Assembly (NCBI GenBank): GCA_035192965.1
Contig: CP136571.1
Coordinates: forward strand, 1,074,501-1,138,500
DNA: 64,000 nucleotides
Source: Fuscovulum sp.
GTDB lineage: Bacteria; Pseudomonadota; Alphaproteobacteria; Rhodobacterales; Rhodobacteraceae
Direction of reading: 5' to 3'
In this document: positions 20,020 through 28,266 of the stretch, piece by piece
Layout: every line of letters begins with the position of its first letter
How positions within the stretch are numbered: the stretch's first letter is position 1
The notes under the pieces: model-generated
Told to the model about the DNA's origin: nothing
The model's input: the letters and a program-made list of their open reading frames with translations, nothing else
Database searches by the model: none
Translations under genes and position numbers: made by a program

Positions 20020-20846
20020 TCCGTCCCATTGCCGCGCTGGCCGCGACCCTTGCCGTGTTCTTCAGCGCTTCTCTCGCGATGGCCGGGTGCAACGGCGATC
20101 CCGAACCGTGCTCGCTGCCCGACGGCACCTATCACATCGTCCTGCCGGAGGAAGCGGTGGCGTTGCATCCGGCTGTCCTGCTCCTGCATGGCTACGGTGG
20201 CGAAGGAGCGGGTTTCGTTCGCAATGACGGGATGGCCCGACTGTTTCTTGAGCGCGGCTATGCCGTGATCGCGCCGGATGGCCAACCGCGCGAGAATGGC
20301 AAGGGCAGATCGTGGGACTTTCATCCAAACCGCCCCGCAACGCGCGATGAAGCCACGTTCCTGATTGCCGTGGCGGATGATGCTGCAGCGAAATACGGTC
20401 TGAAACGGGATGAAATGCTACTGGCAGGGTTTTCGATCGGCGGATCAATGACAAGCTATGTCGCCTGTCTGAACCCCACTGCCTTTGCCGCCTATGCCCC
20501 GGTTGCGGGCAGTTTCTGGCGTCCACATCCGGCCAACTGCGCAGGTCCGGTCAGGCTCTTGCATACACATGGCACCAGCGACCGGACAGTTCCTCTGGAA
20601 GGGCGCCAGATCTCGCCGGACTTCGTGCAGGGCAATGTGCCCGAGGCGATGCAAATCTGGCGCAAGGCAAATGGCTGCAAGTCAGCGGTTGCCGACAGAA
20701 CGGCAAGCCTTGGCCCGTTTGCTGTTCAGCAATGGACCAATTGCCACCCCGGCACAGACCTGATCTTCGCATTGCATGAGGGAGGACACAGTATCCCGAA
20801 AGGCTGGGCCCCGATGGTGCTGGATTGGTTCGAGGCGCTTGATTGA
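20016..20846 (+). CDS. Secreted PHB-depolymerase-like esterase
   Basis: 276 residues starting at ATG 20016 in an ATGA overlap with opgH; longer upstream readings lie inside opgH. Signal peptide about 1-23 (ending SLAMAG). Alpha/beta hydrolase of the esterase/polyhydroxybutyrate depolymerase type: oxyanion region LLLHGYGGEG, nucleophile AGFSIGGSMT (serine about residue 137), a likely aspartate in THGTSDRTVP and histidine in HEGGHSIPKGW. Four or more cysteines fit disulfides in the periplasm. Context with OpgC/OpgH argues for a glucan or cell-envelope ester as substrate rather than PHB. Confidence 0.82.
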   Translation: MIRPIAALAATLAVFFSASLAMAGCNGDPEPCSLPDGTYHIVLPEEAVALHPAVLLLHGYGGEGAGFVRNDGMARLFLERGYAVIAPDGQPRENGKGRSWDFHPNRPATRDEATFLIAVADDAAAKYGLKRDEMLLAGFSIGGSMTSYVACLNPTAFAAYAPVAGSFWRPHPANCAGPVRLLHTHGTSDRTVPLEGRQISPDFVQGNVPEAMQIWRKANGCKSAVADRTASLGPFAVQQWTNCHPGTDLIFALHEGGHSIPKGWAPMVLDWFEALD

Positions 20847-20989
20847 TGTTGCAACTGTGGGATCGGCCTAGAAAATCGACCCGGCCTTCCCGCCGTAGTG
20901 CAGCAAGTCGCCAAACGACTTCTGGTCGACGGGTCGGACAGGCGCTTGGCAGAATGTGCCTACACCAGGAAGTCCCGAAGGAGATCTTC

Positions 20990-21139
20990 ATGCGGTCCAT
21001 CAGGAAATGGGGATATCTTTGGGCTTACATCGTGGTTGCCCTGAGCATCGTGGGCACGCCCCCTGATACCGCTGCACCGGGCGATGATCCACGATGTGGC
21101 TGCGGGGCCGCGTTGGCACGAAAGAGCCCCCGGGCATAG
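20990..21139 (+). CDS. Small putative membrane-anchored or exported protein
   Basis: 49-codon frame from ATG 20990 with an excellent Shine-Dalgarno (AAGGAGAT, seven bases upstream). Basic N-terminus followed by a hydrophobic stretch (WGYLWAYIVVALSIVG), then a short tail with CGCG. Resembles a signal peptide or single membrane helix with a tiny domain. It lies 143 bases after the esterase and ends inside the hairpin serving the opposite gene. No known family recognised; expression is supported only by the ribosome site. Confidence 0.4.
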   Translation: MRSIRKWGYLWAYIVVALSIVGTPPDTAAPGDDPRCGCGAALARKSPRA

Positions 21140-21150
21140 CCCCCGGGAGC
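21126..21150 (-). terminator. Rho-independent terminator of the 21174-23345 gene
   Basis: On the minus strand, GCTCCCGGG pairs with CCCGGGGGC around a seven-base loop (nine pairs including one T-G), followed by TCTTTCG. Located 24 bases after the stop of the phytase-like gene. Confidence 0.65.
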
Positions 21151-21173
21151 AATCTGTGACGGTTATGGTGAAG

Positions 21174-23345
21174 TCACTCGATCCGGCCGATTGACCAGAA
21201 CAGGGTCTCGCCCGAACTGTCATCAACGCCGTCGTTGTCGGTTACGACCCAACCCGTTCCGGCCGCGTCGATGGCAAAGCCTTCGACCTTGTCCATTACA
21301 TAGCCGTTCAGCACGATCAGGTCGGGCAGCAAGTCGCGAACCAGTTCCTTCTCCACCACCGGCAGGGTGCCGCCCAGAGTTGCAGGCACCATTTGCGCGA
21401 CGGGGACGCGGTACAGCTTCTTGACAGCCGCAGCACCCGCGATCTGGTTGTCACGCTCTACCACATAGACCCAGTCGCCGTGCAGGGTGATTTCCGAAAG
21501 GCCCATCCAGGCACCCTCGGCGGGCGCGTCCAGCCGGTAATGCACCGCTCCCCAGTTCTTGTCGACGGTGTTGTAGGCCAGCAATTTGACCATGCCCTTG
21601 GGGTCATCCTTCCATTCGCGCTGCACGGCCATCCACAGCCAGTCGCCCGCCACAGTGATGCCTTCGAACCCGAAGCGTATCTCGTTGGCCAGCAACTCCT
21701 CGGGTAGGGCGATTTCCTGAACGATCGCGCCTTTGTCGTCGACCTGATAGATCGCATGCGGGATCAGCCGGTCGCTGCGGCCTTCGCTGGCCAGCCAGAA
21801 GCCGCCTTCGCCATCTGGGGCAATGCCCTCGATGTCCAGCTTCTGCGCCCGGTCGCCACCGCGCGTGGTGTCCAGCGCCGCGGTGATGCGTGCCGGTGTC
21901 TGCGTGGCGTCGATCGTGTAGATGCGCGGCATCGCGCCATAGACGCTGTCCGACACGGCATAGAGCTTGCCCGCCTCGGCCGGATCGGCCGCGAGGCCGG
22001 ACAAAGCGCCCCAGCCGATCAGCGGATCGGTTCCTTCCGAGGTCAGCATCGGATATGACGGCGCACCCTCGGCCAGCGCGTAGATCATGACATGTGCCGG
22101 AGCCAGACCGTCCGCGCGCAGATCCACCTCATTCGCGGTGACCAGCAGATTGCGTTCGGGGATTGCCACGATGCCTTCGGGGCTCACCCCCGACGGCAGC
22201 AGCTGCTTCAGCACCGGTGCGGCAGGATCGGTTAGGTCATAGACCGCAATGATCGATGCCCTTTCCGAGGCGACAACGGCCATGGGCACTCCGCCATAGT
22301 TGGCGAACTTGACTGATTCCAGTTCCACGCCCTTGGACCCGCTGCGGTGTTCGGGATAGTGGCCAATCGCAGCAATGGCTCGTTCTAGGCTGCTGCCAGA
22401 ATCCCAGACCAGCGTGCCGTCCTTGCGGAAGATCGACCATGTGCGCGTGCCGCCGTTCCAGTCGCCCTCGTTCGCAACGGCGACGTGGTCGCTGTCGATC
22501 CAAGAAATGCCATCGGGCTCGCGCGGCACCGCCGCTTTGCCCTCTGTAAAGGACAACCGCCCGTCGCGGCGCGTGTCGATGCCGTCCACCGCCACGTCAC
22601 CCGCGCTGAAGTGGCTGGCTACCGTATCATCGACGCCGATCACCACGATGTGGTTGTTCTCCTGCAGCGTCACGACAATCTCGCCTGCCGCGTTCACGTC
22701 CAGGAACTCGGGCTCTGGATCCTCAGGCGCGACGGCGGCAAGGCCGGTTACCTCTATGCGGACCTGCGCAGCGCAATCCACCACGCCGTCCACGACTGGC
22801 AGTTTCACGACATATCCCGCGGGCATCTGCGGCAACCCGCCATCACCCGCGTCCTCATCGCGCTGGTTTTCGATGGCAATGGCGAGGAACGTTCCGTCCG
22901 GCGCCTTGGCAACGGAATCGGGCTGTCCACCGATCTCGCATTCAGCCGTGACGCTGCGGGTGGCCGGGTCGATCGTGACCAGCTTGCCCGACGGTGCCGT
23001 GAAACTTTCACTGGTATCGACGCCAGCAAAGATCTGGTCACCGATGAACACGGCGGTCGTGGGTTCGCCCCCGGTTTCGATGTTGCCCATCGGTTTGGGC
23101 GCCGCAGGGTCCGTAATGTCGATAAGCCCGATGACGCCAAGAGGGCTATCGGAATAGACCAACGTCATGCCGTCCTCAGAGACCGAGACGATCTCGGCAG
23201 AGCTCTCGCGGCTCTGATCCTCGCCATCAGCCATGTTTTGTGGCGTGGCAAAGGTCGCAATACGCGTAAACGCGGTGTCGGCCGAGGCGGGAAAAGCCGT
23301 GGCAAGTGCCACGACCGATGTCAGGCAAAGGGAACGAAGGAGCAT
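21174..23345 (-). CDS. Secreted esterase-like/phytase-family beta-propeller protein
   Basis: 723 residues from ATG 23345 (AGGA seven bases upstream; the frame also has a TTG at 23351). Signal peptide about 1-23 ending AFPASA. The N-terminal two thirds is built of propeller-like strands (VYSDSPLGVIGLIDITDPAAPKP, split; AVYDLTDPAAPVLKQLLP), and the C-terminal part (PLIGWGALSGLAADPAEAG, YTIDATQTPARIT, LDIEGIAPDGEGGFWLASEGR) matches the esterase-like activity of phytase domain. A Pho-box-like array lies upstream, pointing to phosphate-starvation control and a role in releasing phosphate from organic esters. Substrate unknown. Confidence 0.8.
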   Translation of the reverse strand: MLLRSLCLTSVVALATAFPASADTAFTRIATFATPQNMADGEDQSRESSAEIVSVSEDGMTLVYSDSPLGVIGLIDITDPAAPKPMGNIETGGEPTTAVFIGDQIFAGVDTSESFTAPSGKLVTIDPATRSVTAECEIGGQPDSVAKAPDGTFLAIAIENQRDEDAGDGGLPQMPAGYVVKLPVVDGVVDCAAQVRIEVTGLAAVAPEDPEPEFLDVNAAGEIVVTLQENNHIVVIGVDDTVASHFSAGDVAVDGIDTRRDGRLSFTEGKAAVPREPDGISWIDSDHVAVANEGDWNGGTRTWSIFRKDGTLVWDSGSSLERAIAAIGHYPEHRSGSKGVELESVKFANYGGVPMAVVASERASIIAVYDLTDPAAPVLKQLLPSGVSPEGIVAIPERNLLVTANEVDLRADGLAPAHVMIYALAEGAPSYPMLTSEGTDPLIGWGALSGLAADPAEAGKLYAVSDSVYGAMPRIYTIDATQTPARITAALDTTRGGDRAQKLDIEGIAPDGEGGFWLASEGRSDRLIPHAIYQVDDKGAIVQEIALPEELLANEIRFGFEGITVAGDWLWMAVQREWKDDPKGMVKLLAYNTVDKNWGAVHYRLDAPAEGAWMGLSEITLHGDWVYVVERDNQIAGAAAVKKLYRVPVAQMVPATLGGTLPVVEKELVRDLLPDLIVLNGYVMDKVEGFAIDAAGTGWVVTDNDGVDDSSGETLFWSIGRIE

Positions 23346-23394
23346 GGGCAATTCCTGTCGCGAGTTTCCAATGGCATAGAAGTGAACCAGTTGG

Positions 23395-23423
23395 GTTACA
23401 GGTCAGCCACAGCTGCATGACAG
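23395..23423 (-). promoter_or_regulatory. Pho-box-like triple repeat
   Basis: On the minus strand three seven-base repeats with exact 11-base period: CTGTCAT, CTGTGGC, CTGTAAC, separated by GCAG and TGAC. This is the arrangement of a PhoB box (CTGTCAT-N4 repeats). The last repeat doubles as a -35 (TGTAAC), with a TATGCC -10 after 16 bases. Fifty bases upstream of the phytase-like gene. Confidence 0.65.
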
Positions 23424-23569
23424 ATTTGTATCTCATCCAACCGCGGCGGCCCACATATCGGCACGTTCTTCGGTCATGCCGACCCCCACAGGATACCGTA
23501 TTCAAGGCTAGGAGTGGGGGCGTCGGGCGGAAAGCGGGCGTTCTCCGCATGCTCGATGAAGGTCCGAGT

Positions 23570-23875
23570 TGGACTTGTCCGGCTTTCGTGGAGAGCGTTT
23601 AGCTCACTTCCCGGGCCGTTCGCTCGAAGTCGATGGGGCTATGGAAGCCGAGCGATGAATGCCGCCTGATGGGGTTATAGAACCCGTCGATGTATCTGGC
23701 GACGTCGTTTTCGGCCTGCTGGCGGGATTGCCACGCGACTGGCCAGATCAGCTCCGACTTGATGGCCTTGAAGAACGTTTCCACCATCGAGTTGTCGTAG
23801 CAGTTTCCGCGCCCGCTCATGGAGGTCAGGATGCCACGTCTGTGGAGCAGCGCCTGATGGTCGACCGAGCGGTCA
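23570..23875 (-). mobile_element. Remnant of an IS3-family element (3' end)
   Basis: Contains the 3' third of an IS3-family orfB and about 30 bases of terminal sequence (cttgtccggctttcgtggag). Its right side is cut exactly where the inverted repeat of the next IS begins, and no continuation of it is found beyond that IS. The far boundary is approximate. Confidence 0.6.
23599..23875 (-). pseudogene. IS3-family transposase OrfB, C-terminal fragment
   Basis: Encodes about 92 residues of the integrase-core C-terminus, including SMSGRGNCYDNSMVETFF with the catalytic glutamate, and the C-terminal RRHSSLGFHSPIDFE typical of IS3-family OrfB. The first two catalytic aspartates are lost. The open frame continues upstream for 12 codons, but those are translated from the inverted repeat of the inserted element. 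Confidence 0.8.
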
Positions 23876-23916
23876 TGAACCGCCTCGGGTTTACCGGAGG
23901 GTGATTTGTTCAACGA

Positions 23917-24822
23917 CTAATCGACCATATCGAGTGAGTTCAGGTTTGCATAGAACGCCTCCTCTGCTTCTGCGGGCGGGATGTATCCGATGGGACCGAA
24001 AAGGCGGCGGTTGTTATACCAATCGATCCATTTGAGGGTTTCCCACGCGACTTCACGGATCGATTTCCAGGGCCCGATCTGGTTGATGACCTCGGTTTTG
24101 AAGAGGCCAATGACGCATTCGGCTAGGGCGTTGTCATAGGCGTCACCGACTGTCCCGACTGAAAGGTCGATCTCTACCTCGGCCGGGCGGTAGGTGTATT
24201 TGATCGACAGATTTTGCAATCCGCGGTCAGAATGATGGACCAAGCTCTTGTTATGCTGCGTCTTTCTTTGCTAGATCGCCTGATCCAGCGCATCAAGAAC
24301 GAACTGGGTCTTCATCGAAGTTGAGGCACGCCAGCCCACGATCCGCCGTGCAAAGACGTCGATGACGAAGGCCACATAGACGGTGCCGGACCAAGTGGGC
24401 ACATAGGTGAAATCTGAAACCCACAGTTTGTTAGGCCGATCTGCCATGAACAGGCGGTTCACCTTGTCGTCCGGGCAGGGCAGAGATGTGTCAGGGTTGG
24501 TTGTGATGACCTTCTTGCCGCGAACCACACCCCTGATGCCTAAACTGCGCATCAACCGTTCCACGGTGCAGCGGGCGGCGTTGTCACCCTGCCGTCGCAA
24601 AACATGCCAGATATTCCGCGCGCCATAGAGCTTGTGGTTGGCACCCCAGGCGGCGTCGATCTTGACGCTCAGGGCGGCGTCCGATTTGGCCCGGGCTGAC
24701 GCCCGGTCAGGATCACGCAAGATGGCCCGCCGGTCATAATAGGTCGACGGGGCGATCTATAGAATTTTACAGATCGGCTCGACCCCGAACTCCCTGCGGT
24801 GTTATTCAATGGAGGCAGTCAT
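23917..24822 (-). pseudogene. IS3-group transposase OrfB with three in-frame stops
   Basis: A single uninterrupted frame from ATG 24822 to the stop at 23917-23919, 301 codons, but with nonsense codons at codon 7 (TAA, 24802-24804), codon 22 (TAG, 24757-24759) and codon 184 (TAG, 24271-24273). There are no frameshifts. The integrase core is otherwise well kept: WVSDFTYVPTWSG, LVHHSDRGLQNLS and VGDAYDNALAE mark the DDE residues. The ATG overlaps the orfA stop. The element cannot transpose without a helper. Confidence 0.85.
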
Positions 24823-25169
24823 TTGCGAAACGGGCGGTCGAGCGCCGCCTGGGCAAAATACGCCGACGCCTTCTTCAGGATCTCATTGGCCTGACGAAGC
24901 TGCCGCACCTCGCTTTCAAGCTCCTTGATCCGCGCCTTCTCGGCGGTCGTCTGGCCTGGCCGTTCGCCGCCATCACGCTGGACCTGTCGCATCCAGACGC
25001 GAAGACTGTCCGGCGAACAGCCCAATTTACCCGCGATCGCCGTCAGCGTCGCAGCTTCGCTTTGATACTCATCGCGATGTTCTATCGCAAGCCGAACTGC
25101 GCGTTCGCGGAACTCAGGCGAATATGGCTTCGAGGTCTTCTTCTTTGATGTCTGTTCCATAACGGGCAA
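24819..25169 (-). CDS. IS3-group transposase OrfA
   Basis: 116 residues with the helix-turn-helix of IS3 OrfA (YSPEFRERAVRLAIEHRDEY, ITA-type GKLGCSPDSLRVWMRQ) and a C-terminal leucine-rich coiled coil (IKELESEVRQLRQANEILKKASAYFA) used for dimerisation. It is intact, unlike its orfB, whose start codon overlaps its stop. Translation may begin at codon 1 or 4. Confidence 0.85.
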   Translation of the reverse strand: MPVMEQTSKKKTSKPYSPEFRERAVRLAIEHRDEYQSEAATLTAIAGKLGCSPDSLRVWMRQVQRDGGERPGQTTAEKARIKELESEVRQLRQANEILKKASAYFAQAALDRPFRK

Positions 25170-25446
25170 TTCTCCGAGAGTTTTGCCCTCCGGTAAATCC
25201 GGGGCGGTTCAATCCAGAGACATGAGTGCAAACAAGTGCCCCGCCACTTTCGATTTCTGTTCCAATTCGCGAATGGCTCCGAAATCAAAGTGTTCAGGCA
25301 GGTTTTCGGAAAATTTACGGAAATCAATTACATAAATGCACGACACTAGAATGTGGCAGTCATGAAGTCCGGAGAATATCGGTGACGATGCCCCCTGCAC
25401 CTAATCCAGTCTGAGGTAGACTCTGGCCAAGCCGAGAGGACCAGAG

Positions 25447-25750
25447 ATGAAGCGCAGCGGGTTCACCGAAGACCAGATCATCGGCATTCTGAAGGAGCAT
25501 GGTGAAGCATGGCCGCGCCATTGGTCCGAGCGCCATGCCGAACGGGGTTTCCGTCGCCGATTTGTGCCGCAAGCACGGCGTCAGCGATGCGACCGTCTAC
25601 AAGTGGAAGGCCAAGTATGGTGGCATGGATGTCAGTGAGGCGAAGCGCCTGAAGGGGCTCGAGGACGAGAACGCCCGTCTGGAGCGGTTGTTGGCCGATG
25701 CGATGCTCGACAATGCGGCGCTGAAGGATCTCTTGAGAAAAAAGTGGTGA
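25447..25750 (+). pseudogene. IS3-family OrfA, frameshifted near the N-terminus
   Basis: The natural start (25447, MKRSGFTEDQIIGILKEH) lies in a different frame from the rest of OrfA (VADLCRKHGVSDATVYKWKAKYGG...LKDLLRKKW, ending 25750). Between them lies extra sequence of roughly 35-40 bases (about 25501-25539) relative to related OrfA proteins, and this breaks the frame. A minor start at ATG 25499 could rescue a shorter protein. The 3' end carries A_AAA_AAG at 25738-25744, in phase for -1 slippage into orfB. Confidence 0.72.
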
Positions 25751-26673
25751 CGCCCGCCGGAAAGCGGCAAGCGGTCGCGCATCTGGTGGCGGGCCACGGG
25801 ATGAGCGAGCGGCGGGCGTGCCGGGTGATCGGCTGTTGCCGGATGACCATGCGCTATGAGGCGATCCGGCAGGATGATCCCGTGCTGCGTGAGCGGCTGA
25901 AGGAGTTGGCCCGTGTCCGTCGCCGGTTCGGCTTTCGGCGGCTGCACGTGTTCTTGCGCCGTGAAGGGCATGAGGTGAACCACAAGCGCCTGTTCCGGAT
26001 CTATCGCGAGGAGCGGCTGCACGTGCGCCGTCGCGGTGGACGCAAACGGGCGATAGGGACGCGGGCACCGATGGCGTTACCGCTGATGCCGAACCAGCGC
26101 TGGTCGCTCGACTTTGTCTCCGACCAGCTGACCGATGGCCGCCGCTTCCGGGTGCTGACCGTTGTGGATGACTGCACCCGGGAATGCCTCGCCCTGATCG
26201 CCGACACCTCCCTGTCGGGCGCAAGGGTGGCGCGGGAGTTGTCGACCCTGTTCGAGGCCCGCGGCAAGCCGATGACGGTCGTCAGCGATAACGGGACCGA
26301 GTTCACCTCGAACGCGATCCTGACCTTCGCCGACGACCGCAAGATCGACTGGCACTACATCGCACCCGGCAAGCCGACCAAGAACGCCTTCATCGAGAGC
26401 TTCAATGGCCGTCTGCGCGACGAGCTCTTGAACGAAACGCTGTTTGCATCCCTGAACCACGCCCGCGCCACGCTCGCGGCCTGGCGCAAGGACTACAACA
26501 CCGAGCGCCCCCACTCACGCCTCGGCTGGCAGACGCCTACCCAGTTCGCCCAAACCTTCACCCCGCAACGGGGCCTGACGCTGCGCAACCCGCAAAGCTC
26601 CGCGCCAGCCCCCGTTGCCCAACCCGCCCAAACAAGCAAAACTCAAACCCGGAGTCTCGCTCACGCTGGATAA
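25744..26673 (+). CDS. IS3-family transposase OrfB (DDE integrase)
   Basis: About 310 residues. Contains the HTH_21-like region ([25 protein letters not shown], split) and an intact retroviral-type integrase core with D in [12 protein letters not shown] in VVSDNGTEF and E in [15 protein letters not shown]. Normally made as an OrfAB fusion by -1 frameshifting at 25738-25744. The GTG at 25744 is an alternative independent start. The C-terminus is unusually rich in Pro, Gln and Thr. Confidence 0.85.
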   Translation: MVTPAGKRQAVAHLVAGHGMSERRACRVIGCCRMTMRYEAIRQDDPVLRERLKELARVRRRFGFRRLHVFLRREGHEVNHKRLFRIYREERLHVRRRGGRKRAIGTRAPMALPLMPNQRWSLDFVSDQLTDGRRFRVLTVVDDCTRECLALIADTSLSGARVARELSTLFEARGKPMTVVSDNGTEFTSNAILTFADDRKIDWHYIAPGKPTKNAFIESFNGRLRDELLNETLFASLNHARATLAAWRKDYNTERPHSRLGWQTPTQFAQTFTPQRGLTLRNPQSSAPAPVAQPAQTSKTQTRSLAHAG

Positions 26674-26691
26674 AAGTCGGGGGCAACGTCA

Positions 26692-26713
26692 GGGGCCGTA
26701 TCGCTGCGGCCCC
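26692..26713 (-). terminator. tetR terminator hairpin disrupted by IS insertion
   Basis: Seven-base-pair stem GGGGCCG/CGGCCCC with an eight-base loop, immediately after the tetR gene on the minus strand. The terminal repeat of the neighbouring IS starts at the very next base (26691), so any T-tract that once followed the stem is gone. Confidence 0.5.
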
Positions 26714-26719
26714 CGTTTG

Positions 26720-27283
26720 TTATTCTGCGTCACGGTCCAGCGCGGCGTGGCAATCGGCCCGGCAGGTATCCAGAATCTCATCCACCAGCGCAGACCCGTC
26801 CGGGCAGGCGCGCGACAGCACCACAGCACCAACCGCCTGCGCCAAGAGGCTGATGGCCTGCGCCCTTGCATTCGGCTGCCCGGCAAGACCGTGCTCCAAC
26901 GCGGCAAACAGCCCCCCGATCCCCGCGCCAAAGACGGCCCGTGTATCATTCGGCAACCGCGCGGCCTCACCGCTCAGCGCTGCGGCCGAACACCCCTGCC
27001 CCCGCGCATCCCTATGTGCGCGTGAGATGTAGGCATCGATCACATCGCGCACGGAATAGCCGGCATAGTGCTCTGACGTCTCGATGAACCCTTTGGCGGC
27101 GGCCTCGGCGATCAGTGCCTCTTTTGACGCGAAGTGGTTGTAGAACCCGCCATGGGTCATCCCCGCCTTTTCCATCAGATCTGCCACGCCCACGCCATCA
27201 AACCCGCGCTCACGGAACATCTCCGAGGCGACAGTGACGATCTTGTCGTGGTTTTCCTGCTTCTTTTCCTTGGTGATCCGCAA
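26720..27283 (-). CDS. TetR/AcrR-family repressor
   Basis: 187 residues with an N-terminal TetR helix-turn-helix (VASEMFRERGFDGVGVADLMEKAGMTHGGFYNHF), split over positions 17-51, and a ligand-binding C-terminal domain with several cysteines. The start is TTG 27283 with GGGGG nine bases upstream. Divergent from the hydrolase/OYE operon; two identical-armed palindromes in the gap are its likely operators. Members of this group often respond to electrophiles or aldehydes, which fits an OYE target, but that is inference. Confidence 0.85.
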   Translation of the reverse strand: MRITKEKKQENHDKIVTVASEMFRERGFDGVGVADLMEKAGMTHGGFYNHFASKEALIAEAAAKGFIETSEHYAGYSVRDVIDAYISRAHRDARGQGCSAAALSGEAARLPNDTRAVFGAGIGGLFAALEHGLAGQPNARAQAISLLAQAVGAVVLSRACPDGSALVDEILDTCRADCHAALDRDAE

Positions 27284-27316
27284 TTGAGCCCCCTTTTCAC
27301 AGCCTATGATTTAAAT

Positions 27317-27331
27317 GATGTCAATCATCAT
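27317..27331. promoter_or_regulatory. TetR operator copy 1
   Basis: Palindrome TGATG-N5-CATCA in the divergent gap, nearer the tetR gene. It has the same arms and spacing as the second copy 36 bases away. Confidence 0.6.
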
Positions 27332-27352
27332 CGTTATCTTGACTCTATTGCT

Positions 27353-27367
27353 GATGAATATCATCAA
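27353..27367. promoter_or_regulatory. TetR operator copy 2
   Basis: Palindrome TGATGAATATCATCA (TGATG-N5-CATCA), about 28 bases before the hydrolase ATG. A TTGACT element (27340-27345) lies between the two copies, so repressor binding would cover the promoter in both directions. Confidence 0.6.
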
Positions 27368-27394
27368 TAACCCATTCAACGCAAGGAGCAGATC

Positions 27395-28240
27395 ATGCAA
27401 GTCAGCCATGCCACGGCGCAAACCCGGTTCGTCGAACGGGACGGCGCGCGTTTTGCCTATCGCCGCTGGGGCAATGCCGCCTCAGGGAAACCGCCACTGT
27501 TCTTGCTGCAGCATTTCCGGGGCGGGATGGATCATTGGGATCCGCTGATGACCGACGGTCTGGCTGCAGGGCGCGAAGTGATCCTCTATGACCCGCGCGG
27601 CTGCGCCTCATCCACCGGCACGCCGCGCGCGCTGATCGAGGATATGGCGGATGACGCGGCACAGGTGATCCGCGCGCTGGGGCTGGCGCAGGTTGATGTC
27701 TTGGGCTTTTCACTGGGCGGCATGATCGCGCAGGACCTGACCCTCCGGCACCCCGGTCTCGTGCGCAGGCTGATGCTCTTGGGCACGCAACCCCGCGGCG
27801 GCAACCCCGATCCGCACCCTAGAATCTTCAAGGTTGCCCCCAATCCCGTTCCGACCGCCGATGACTTCCTGTTCCTCTTCTTCGACCCATCCGAGGCCGC
27901 CAAAGAAGCAGGCCGCGCCTTCTGGACCCGCCGTCACCAGCGCCCGGATCTAGACCCGCCCAGCTCGGCCGAGTTGATGATGGGCCAGATCGCGGCTAAC
28001 ACCGCCTTTGTCACCCCGCTTGATCCCGACGCGCCCTTTGCGCATCTGCAAAAAATCACCCAGGCCACACTGATCGTGAATGGCGTGAACGATGTGATGA
28101 TCGCCACGATCAACTCTTGGCACTTGGTGCAGAACATCCCGAACGCACAACTGATCGTCTATCCTGATGCAGGGCATGGCGCGCAGTTCCAGTATCCTGA
28201 CAAGTTCCTGAAACACGCCGTCCAGTTTGTGGATGAATGA
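27395..28240 (+). CDS. Alpha/beta hydrolase
   Basis: 281 residues, preceded by AAGGAG at seven bases. Fold markers: FLLQHFRGGMDHWDP, YDPRGCASSTG, the nucleophile elbow LGFSLGGMIAQD (serine about residue 107), the acid region after ATLIVNGVNDVM, and the histidine in DAGHGAQFQYP. Cytoplasmic, no signal peptide. The substrate cannot be read from sequence. Its stop overlaps the first ATG of the OYE frame, so the two genes form an operon under the divergent TetR regulator. Confidence 0.85.
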   Translation: MQVSHATAQTRFVERDGARFAYRRWGNAASGKPPLFLLQHFRGGMDHWDPLMTDGLAAGREVILYDPRGCASSTGTPRALIEDMADDAAQVIRALGLAQVDVLGFSLGGMIAQDLTLRHPGLVRRLMLLGTQPRGGNPDPHPRIFKVAPNPVPTADDFLFLFFDPSEAAKEAGRAFWTRRHQRPDLDPPSSAELMMGQIAANTAFVTPLDPDAPFAHLQKITQATLIVNGVNDVMIATINSWHLVQNIPNAQLIVYPDAGHGAQFQYPDKFLKHAVQFVDE

Positions 28241-28266
28241 TGAACCAAGGTTCAGAAAGAAGACAA

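Larger units (their letters stand above)
23876..25211 (-). mobile_element. IS3-group insertion sequence with decayed orfB
   Basis: 1336-base element bounded by 26-base inverted repeats (23876-23901 and 25186-25211) that match at 24 of 26 positions and start with TGAACCGCC. It carries orfA and orfB in IS3 order on the minus strand. Flanking triplets (tca, atc) do not form a target duplication, so the ends have been rearranged or the duplication lost. Inserted into the older IS3-family remnant on its left. Confidence 0.82.
25383..26691 (+). mobile_element. IS3-family insertion sequence with -1 frameshift site
   Basis: 1309-base element. The terminal repeats begin TGACGATGCCCCC on the left and, as reverse complement, TGACGTTGCCCCC on the right. 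It holds an orfA (damaged near its 5' end) and an intact orfB in overlapping frames. The right end abuts the hairpin terminator of the tetR gene. No clear 3- or 4-base target duplication (cgg versus ggg). Confidence 0.78.
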
